Shown in pieces: positions 7,637 through 11,114 of a stretch of DNA of 11,114 nt. The DNA is from Firmicutes bacterium CAG:145 (lineage in GTDB: Bacteria; Bacillota; Clostridia; Peptostreptococcales; Anaerovoracaceae): the NCBI GenBank assembly GCA_000435715.1, contig FR882597.1:73368-84481 (forward strand), written 5' to 3'. Under the pieces are notes generated by a model that saw only the letters and a list, made by a program, of their open reading frames with translations, did not search any database and was not told the DNA's origin. Within the stretch, counting starts at the first letter, position 1, and the number at the start of each line of letters is the position of its first letter. The position numbers and the translations under genes were made by a program.

Positions 7637-9187
7637 ATGAGCACAGAAGAAACGAGAGATAACATAGCTCCTGAAGCGCAGGAAGAGATGTCAGAAGAAA
7701 GTCTCAACGAGCTTAGAAAGATAAGAAGAGATAAGCTTAAGGCTCTGCAGGAGGCCGGAAGAAATCCGTTTTTAGAAGAAAAATGGGACGTGACGGCTCA
7801 CAGCAAAGATATAAAGGACAATTTCGACGCCATGGAAGATCAGGAGGTCTCATGCGCCGGAAGAATCATGGCTTTCCGAAACATGGGAAAAGCGTCATTT
7901 ATAGATATTCAGGACAAACAGGGAAGAATCCAGTGCTATGTCAGACGAGACGCTATCGGCGAAGAGGAATACGATTGGTTCAAGACTTATGACATAGGAG
8001 ACATAATAGGCGTCGAGGGAACCGTGTTTAAGACTAAACACGGAGAAGTTTCCGTAAAAGCGGCAAGAATAGTTCTTTTGTCAAAGTCTCTTCAGATATT
8101 GCCTGACAAGTGGCACGGACTCAAGGATCAGGATCTCAGATATCGCCAGAGATATGTAGACCTTATCGTAAATCCTGAGGTGAAAGAGACCTTCGTAAAA
8201 CGCGCCAAAATAATAAAAGAAATCAAGAGAGTTCTTGAGGAGGATTACGGTTATCTCGAAGTCGACACTCCTATACTTACAACTATAGCGGGGGGCGCCA
8301 ACGCCAGACCTTTCAACACTCACCACAATACTCTGGATATAGATATGAAGATGAGAATCTCCAACGAGCTTTACCTCAAGAGATTGATAGTCGGCGGACT
8401 CGACAGAGTCTACGAGATGGGCAAGATGTTCCGTAACGAGGGGATGGACAGAAACCATAACCCTGAGTTTACCAGTATGGAATGTTACATGGCCTATGGA
8501 GACATGGAAAGCGTGATGGACGTCACAGAACAGCTGGTATATAAGGCGGCGCTTGCCGTAAACGGTACCCCTGTGATCACATATCAGGGTAAACAATTCG
8601 ATGTCACTCCGCCTTGGAGAAGGCTGGATATGACTGACGCCGTCAGGGAGATTACAGGAATTGACTTCAGCAAGATCGACAGCGACCAGGAGGCCAGAGA
8701 AGCTGCGGCCGGCTACGGTATGGATAAAGACGAGATCAAAGATATGCCCCGCGGAAAGATCATCGCCGAGATGTTCGAGGAATACTGCGAAGATGTGCCG
8801 GGCTATCTGGACGGACCTGTTTTCGTAGTGGGACACCCTGTGGAGGTTTCTCCGCTTTCCAAGAGAGACCCTAAAGACCCGAGAATCACCAGAAGATTTG
8901 AAGGCTATATCAACGGCTGGGAAATCTGCAACGCCTTCTCGGAGCTGAACGATCCGATAGATCAGTACGAAAGATTTGCAGTGCAGCAAGCTCAGCTGGA
9001 TTCCGGAGCAGATGACGAGGCTCACCCTATGGACATGGATTTCGTCAACGCCTTAGAGGTAGGTCTTCCGCCTACAGGAGGGCTTGGCGTAGGTATCGAC
9101 AGAGTCATAATGCTCATCTGCGACGCGCCGAGCATAAGAGATATAATCTTATTCCCGACAATGAAGTCCTTACCGAACGACAAGTAA
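7637..9187 (+). CDS. lysS: Lysyl-tRNA synthetase, class II
   Basis: LysRS attaches lysine to tRNA-Lys in an ATP-dependent reaction in the cytoplasm. The product has 516 residues, with a charged N-terminal extension of roughly 20 residues compared with typical bacterial LysS. The OB-fold anticodon-binding domain lies at about 70-165 (including GRIMAFRNMGKASFIDIQD). Class II motif 1 ends at P212 (YLEVDTPIL). Motif 2 contains F265-R-N-E268. Motif 3 is GLPPTGGLGVGIDR (476-489) with its ATP-binding arginine R489. All catalytic landmarks are present and there is no sign of damage. GGAGAGG (7622-7628) sets the start. It is the last backbone gene in the window: composition and gene content change right after its TAA. 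Confidence 0.97.
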   Translation: MSTEETRDNIAPEAQEEMSEESLNELRKIRRDKLKALQEAGRNPFLEEKWDVTAHSKDIKDNFDAMEDQEVSCAGRIMAFRNMGKASFIDIQDKQGRIQCYVRRDAIGEEEYDWFKTYDIGDIIGVEGTVFKTKHGEVSVKAARIVLLSKSLQILPDKWHGLKDQDLRYRQRYVDLIVNPEVKETFVKRAKIIKEIKRVLEEDYGYLEVDTPILTTIAGGANARPFNTHHNTLDIDMKMRISNELYLKRLIVGGLDRVYEMGKMFRNEGMDRNHNPEFTSMECYMAYGDMESVMDVTEQLVYKAALAVNGTPVITYQGKQFDVTPPWRRLDMTDAVREITGIDFSKIDSDQEAREAAAGYGMDKDEIKDMPRGKIIAEMFEEYCEDVPGYLDGPVFVVGHPVEVSPLSKRDPKDPRITRRFEGYINGWEICNAFSELNDPIDQYERFAVQQAQLDSGADDEAHPMDMDFVNALEVGLPPTGGLGVGIDRVIMLICDAPSIRDIILFPTMKSLPNDK

Positions 9188-9190
9188 GAA

Positions 9191-9213
9191 AAACCCAGTG
9201 TTTATGCGGGTTT
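9191..9213. terminator. Hairpin after lysS; a terminator mainly on the minus strand
   Basis: AAACCC (9191-9196) and GGGTTT (9208-9213) form a 6 bp stem with an 11-base loop, 3 bases after the lysS stop. On the plus strand no U-run follows. On the minus strand it is followed by TTCTTACTTG directly after the GGGTTT arm, a better terminator tail. It could therefore block antisense transcription into lysS, or act weakly in both directions. Confidence 0.35.
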
Positions 9214-9244
9214 CGGGACTTTCAAAATCAAATAAATTTACCTC

Positions 9245-9265
9245 TTTACACCAAATTTACACCAA
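9245..9265 (+). repeat. Tandem direct repeat TTTACACCAA x2
   Basis: TTTACACCAA occurs at 9245-9254 and 9256-9265, a period of 11 bases, about one helical turn. TACACCAATC (9258-9267) recurs at 10848-10857. Helically phased short repeats suit a DNA-binding protein such as an integrase (arm-type sites) or a regulator, but no protein is assigned. Confidence 0.5.
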
Positions 9266-9316
9266 TCGGTGCTAAAAACGGTGCAGAGACTAAAAAATCG
9301 CATAATTTACGGAATG

Positions 9317-9347
9317 AATGGGCAGTCCCATAGTGGGATTGCCCATT
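9317..9347 (+). terminator. Strong 14 bp stem-loop, probable terminator
   Basis: AATGGGCAGTCCCA (9317-9330) pairs with TGGGATTGCCCATT (9334-9347) around a TAG loop, with one G-U pair and no mismatch as RNA. The tail (TCTAATAA) is only moderately U-rich. It lies before the XRE gene and could end transcription from lysS or from a gene lost upstream. Confidence 0.5.
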
Positions 9348-9394
9348 TCTAATAAAGGATACATTCGTATCTGAGTGCAAAAGGAATGTTTATT

Positions 9395-10000
9395 ATGGAA
9401 TTAAGTGAAAAATTACAAGAGTTGAGGAAAGAAAAAGGACTCACGCAGGAAGAACTTGCGGAAGCGTTATTTGTGTCTCGCACTGCAATTTCTAAGTGGG
9501 AATCCGGCAGAGGAGTTCCCAATATCGAGTCATTAAAAGCAATTTCAAAGTTTTTTTCAGTGTCAATAGATGAGTTATTGTCCGGTGAAGAAATACTTAA
9601 AATTGCTGACGAGGATAATAAGCAAAAGGAAAAACATACAAGAGACTTAGTGTTTGGTTTACTCGATTGCAGTTTGATTATGTTTCTGTTTCTGCCTTTC
9701 TTTGGACAAAAGGGTGATGAGATTATAAAAGAGGTATCTTTACTTTCGCTGACAGGTACCCCGCAGTATATCAAAATACCGTATTTAATTATTGTATTTG
9801 GAATTGTACTTACAGGTGTTTTGCTTCTCGCTCTACAAAATTATGAAGCAGTGTTTTGGTTGAAACACAAACATCAAATATCCATTGTGTTAAGCACAGT
9901 TGCTACAATAGAATTTATGATAACACTTCAACCTTATGCAGCCTTTTTCACTTTTGTTTTCTTGGCGATAAAGTCTCTGATGCTGATAAAATGGCGATGA
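9395..10000 (+). CDS. XRE-family DNA-binding protein with C-terminal membrane domain
   Basis: A predicted membrane-anchored transcriptional regulator of 201 residues. Residues 1-63 form a Cro/C1-type helix-turn-helix domain (LRKEKGLTQEELAEAL, then FVSRTAISKWESGRGVPN, then FFSVSIDELL). A charged linker (64-84, KQKEKH) leads into four hydrophobic segments at about 85-104, 128-148, 162-178 and 181-198. The start at 9395 is preferred because AAGGA (9381-9385) is 9 bases upstream; the ATG at 9386 would abut that site. XRE proteins with membrane tails are found in Firmicutes and usually control a neighbouring gene, here most likely the PAP2-like gene 108 bases downstream (inference). What the membrane part senses is unknown. 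Codon use is AT-rich and unlike the genes to the left, suggesting transfer. Confidence 0.88.
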   Translation: MELSEKLQELRKEKGLTQEELAEALFVSRTAISKWESGRGVPNIESLKAISKFFSVSIDELLSGEEILKIADEDNKQKEKHTRDLVFGLLDCSLIMFLFLPFFGQKGDEIIKEVSLLSLTGTPQYIKIPYLIIVFGIVLTGVLLLALQNYEAVFWLKHKHQISIVLSTVATIEFMITLQPYAAFFTFVFLAIKSLMLIKWR

Positions 10001-10017
10001 TACGAAGCGTGTCGCCA
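9992..10017 (+). other. Inverted repeat over the stop of the XRE gene
   Basis: TGGCGA (9992-9997) and TCGCCA (10012-10017) could pair around a 14-base loop just at the stop codon. There is no U-tract, so a terminator role is weak. It might simply be an RNA structure between two co-transcribed genes. Confidence 0.3.
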
Positions 10018-10034
10018 ATGTGACGGTGAAATTC

Positions 10035-10063
10035 TTTTCATTTTTATTCATTCCACCTATATT
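10035..10063 (+). promoter_or_regulatory. Possible promoter of the PAP2-like gene
   Basis: TTTTCA (10035-10040), 17 bases, TATATT (10058-10063) gives four and five matches to the two consensus hexamers, 45 bases before the ATG at 10109. A small GGC-GAAA-GCC tetraloop hairpin (10071-10080) would fall in the leader. Confidence 0.35.
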
Positions 10064-10108
10064 GTAAACAGGCGAAAGCCAAATAATTATGGCAAAGGAT
10101 TGATAAAA

Positions 10109-10774
10109 ATGAAAAAAGAAAAAAGTCAAAAAGTATTGCTTTCAGGAATAGCAATGGTAGTGTTATTTATTTTGTGGACAGTGGCAATAAGCCTTATTGA
10201 TGTTCAGCCCATCGGGCCACAAAACTCTTCTGTTGGATTTGCAACCTTGAACGGCTTTATCCACAGCCTGACAGGTGTGCATATGGCAATATATACCGTT
10301 ACGGACTGGTTAGGACTGATACCGCTTTGCTTTATTTTGGGATTTGCGTTGCTTGGACTTATACAGCTTATTAAAAGAAAAAGCTTATTCAAGGTCGATT
10401 CCAGTATTTTGGTGTTGGGAGCATTCTATATTGTTGTAATGGCGGCATATTTGTTTTTTGAATTTTATGTTGTCAATTACCGCCCGGTATTGATTAACGG
10501 TTTTCTTGAAGCTTCGTATCCATCATCGACAACCTTGCTTGTTATGTGTGTTATGCCGACAGCTGTTATGCAGCTAAACAGTAGAATTAGAAATACAAAA
10601 ATGAAAAGAGCATTTGCCTTTGCTTTAATTGCATTTACTGCTTTTATGGTAATTGGCAGGTTGATATCCGGTGTTCATTGGATTACTGATATTATTGGCG
10701 GGGCAATTTTAAGTGCGGGTTTAGTGATGATTTATTATAGTGTAACCACTCTTATTGCCCGACAGGAAAGATAA
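10109..10774 (+). CDS. PAP2-like membrane protein with altered phosphatase motifs
   Basis: A 221-residue integral membrane protein of the PAP2 (type 2 phosphatidic acid phosphatase) superfamily, with about six hydrophobic segments. Relatives dephosphorylate lipid phosphates, including undecaprenyl pyrophosphate (BcrC type). Motif 3 is intact: R184-x5-H190-x3-D194 in GRLISGVHWITD. Motif 1 keeps R125-P126, but the expected lysine seven residues before the arginine is E118. Motif 2, normally PSGH, reads P138-S-S-T141, losing the histidine proton donor. Catalysis is therefore uncertain; the protein may be a specialised or non-catalytic lineage. The start at 10109 is chosen over TTG 10100 because AAAGGA (10094-10099) lies 9 bases upstream. 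It follows the XRE gene on the same strand and ends before a good terminator. Codons are AT-rich. Confidence 0.85.
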   Translation: MKKEKSQKVLLSGIAMVVLFILWTVAISLIDVQPIGPQNSSVGFATLNGFIHSLTGVHMAIYTVTDWLGLIPLCFILGFALLGLIQLIKRKSLFKVDSSILVLGAFYIVVMAAYLFFEFYVVNYRPVLINGFLEASYPSSTTLLVMCVMPTAVMQLNSRIRNTKMKRAFAFALIAFTAFMVIGRLISGVHWITDIIGGAILSAGLVMIYYSVTTLIARQER

Positions 10775-10799
10775 AATTCTAACTGAGGAATCACTTATT

Positions 10800-10840
10800 G
10801 ACCTTGAGAGATATTTTCTCCCAAGGTCTTTCTTATTATT
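10800..10840 (+). terminator. Rho-independent terminator after the PAP2-like gene
   Basis: GACCTTG (10800-10806) pairs with CAAGGTC (10822-10828), and inside it GAGA (10808-10811) pairs with TCTC (10817-10820), with one A-C mismatch and a 5-base loop. The stem is followed by TTTCTTATTATT (10829-10840). This closes the XRE-PAP2 unit. Confidence 0.85.
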
Positions 10841-10854
10841 CGCAAACTACACCA

Positions 10855-10882
10855 ATCCCGATTTTCTCAATATAATTGGGAT
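10855..10882 (+). promoter_or_regulatory. Possible promoter and operator before the zinc-ribbon gene
   Basis: A perfect -10 hexamer TATAAT lies at 10871-10876, but the hexamer 17 bases upstream (TACACC, 10848-10853) is a poor -35. An imperfect inverted repeat, ATCCCGAT (10855-10862) and ATTGGGAT (10875-10882), 7 of 8 matching, straddles the -10 and could be an operator. Confidence 0.4.
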
Positions 10883-10909
10883 AATCACAAAGGAAGGGGT
10901 GGTTGTACT

Positions 10910-11114
10910 ATGACGGGCAGTTTAGCAAGCGTTCATCCGGAGCTTATTCCTGAATGGTCAGAGAAGAACTTACCGCTAACGCCGGATAAGATAACCTTCG
11001 GTTCAAATAAAAGAGTGTGGTGGAAAGGTGCTTGCGGACACGAGTGGGAAACGAGCGTCAAAGCTCGTTCAAAGGGCGAGAAATGCCCGATATGCTCAGG
11101 AGCGAGAGTAATAG
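10910..11114 (+). CDS. Zinc-ribbon repeat protein (DUF4379-like), 5' part only, truncated by window edge
   Basis: The first 68 residues are visible and the frame is still open at the right edge. The pattern is that of the probable zinc-ribbon domain family (DUF4379): HPELIPEWSEKNLPLTP, then WWKGACGHEWETSVKAR, then CPICSG. The likely zinc ligands are C42, H44, C59 and C62. From memory, such proteins consist of several of these units in tandem and occur on integrative elements and phages, sometimes with a nuclease-like domain; their function is not established. The start at 10910 is supported by a G-rich site (AAGGAAGGGGTGG, 10890-10902) about 7 bases upstream. It is a separate transcription unit, lying beyond the terminator at 10800-10840. 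Confidence 0.8.
   Translation, partial: MTGSLASVHPELIPEWSEKNLPLTPDKITFGSNKRVWWKGACGHEWETSVKARSKGEKCPICSGARVI

Larger units (their letters stand above)
9188..9394 (+). other. Gene-free junction region with hairpins and short direct repeats
   Basis: No convincing gene lies here. The stretch holds an AAACCC/GGGTTT inverted repeat, a tandem TTTACACCAA repeat and a pair of CGGTGC repeats (9268-9273 and 9280-9285, spaced 12 bases). It also holds a 14 bp hairpin at 9317-9347. One plus-strand frame is open from inside lysS to TAG 9331-9333 (with FTPIGAKNGAE in it), but it has no start codon or ribosome binding site. I treat it as a non-coding junction, possibly the end of a mobile element. Confidence 0.55.

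Noticed and set aside
8081..9025. Minus-strand open frame of 314 codons inside lysS
   Set aside because: It is antisense to a complete class II synthetase with all motifs intact, and its translation shows no domain.
9121..9333. Open plus-strand frame from inside lysS to TAG 9331-9333, considered as an integrase C-terminal remnant
   Set aside because: There is no start codon or ribosome binding site, the first part is only the lysS shadow frame, and I cannot match the FTPIGAKNGAE tail to an integrase with confidence.
11050..11069. Perfect 7 bp inverted repeat (AACGAGC and GCTCGTT) considered as a terminator or attachment site
   Set aside because: It lies within the coding frame of the zinc-ribbon protein, has no U-tract, and is explained by the codons of that gene.
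1..11114. CRISPR array, tRNA or rRNA genes, insertion sequence
   Set aside because: No regularly spaced repeats, no cloverleaf with a T-loop motif, no rRNA-like stretch and no transposase frame could be seen on either strand.

Overview
The window looks like a low-to-mid GC Gram-positive (Firmicutes, class Clostridia) chromosome. Strong AAGGAG-type ribosome binding sites precede almost every gene, AGA/AGG and ATA codons are frequent, and the gene set (an AddB-type recombination nuclease, a greA-lysS pair, an ornithine-racemase-family enzyme, a type I asparaginase) fits an anaerobic, amino-acid-using clostridial lineage. The genus cannot be fixed from this sequence, and the lineage is an inference from protein families and codon style.

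Positions 1-9187 look like conserved host backbone. On the + strand there is the tail of an unidentified gene (ending at 91), then addB, whose real start overlaps that gene's stop, and a GNAT acetyltransferase. These converge on ansA (L-asparaginase, minus strand). A perfect hairpin that contains both stop codons sits between them. A divergent intergenic region of about 210 bp separates ansA from a two-gene + strand unit, deoD (purine nucleoside phosphorylase) and an ornithine-racemase-type PLP enzyme. A second unit, greA-lysS (transcript cleavage factor and lysyl-tRNA synthetase), is driven by a textbook sigma-A promoter (TTGACA, 17 bp, TATAAT).

Directly after the lysS stop the style changes. 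The DNA becomes visibly AT-richer (one sampled 60-base line is 53% GC in lysS and one is 35% GC in the PAP2-like gene). Leucine shifts towards TTA/TTG, and the gene content becomes accessory. Positions 9188-9394 hold no convincing gene but do hold hairpins and short direct repeats. Next come an XRE-type DNA-binding protein with a membrane-spanning C-terminal half, a PAP2-like membrane protein whose phosphatase motifs are partly degraded, a good rho-independent terminator, and the start of a zinc-ribbon repeat protein of a type often met on mobile elements. I read 9188 onward as probable horizontally acquired DNA abutting the 3' end of lysS. No integrase or proven attachment site is visible in the window.

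The observations most worth a second look are the XRE-membrane regulator paired with a possibly non-catalytic PAP2 protein, the abrupt junction behind lysS, and an AddB that keeps its iron-sulfur nuclease domain but lacks a recognisable Walker A motif and has no adjacent addA.
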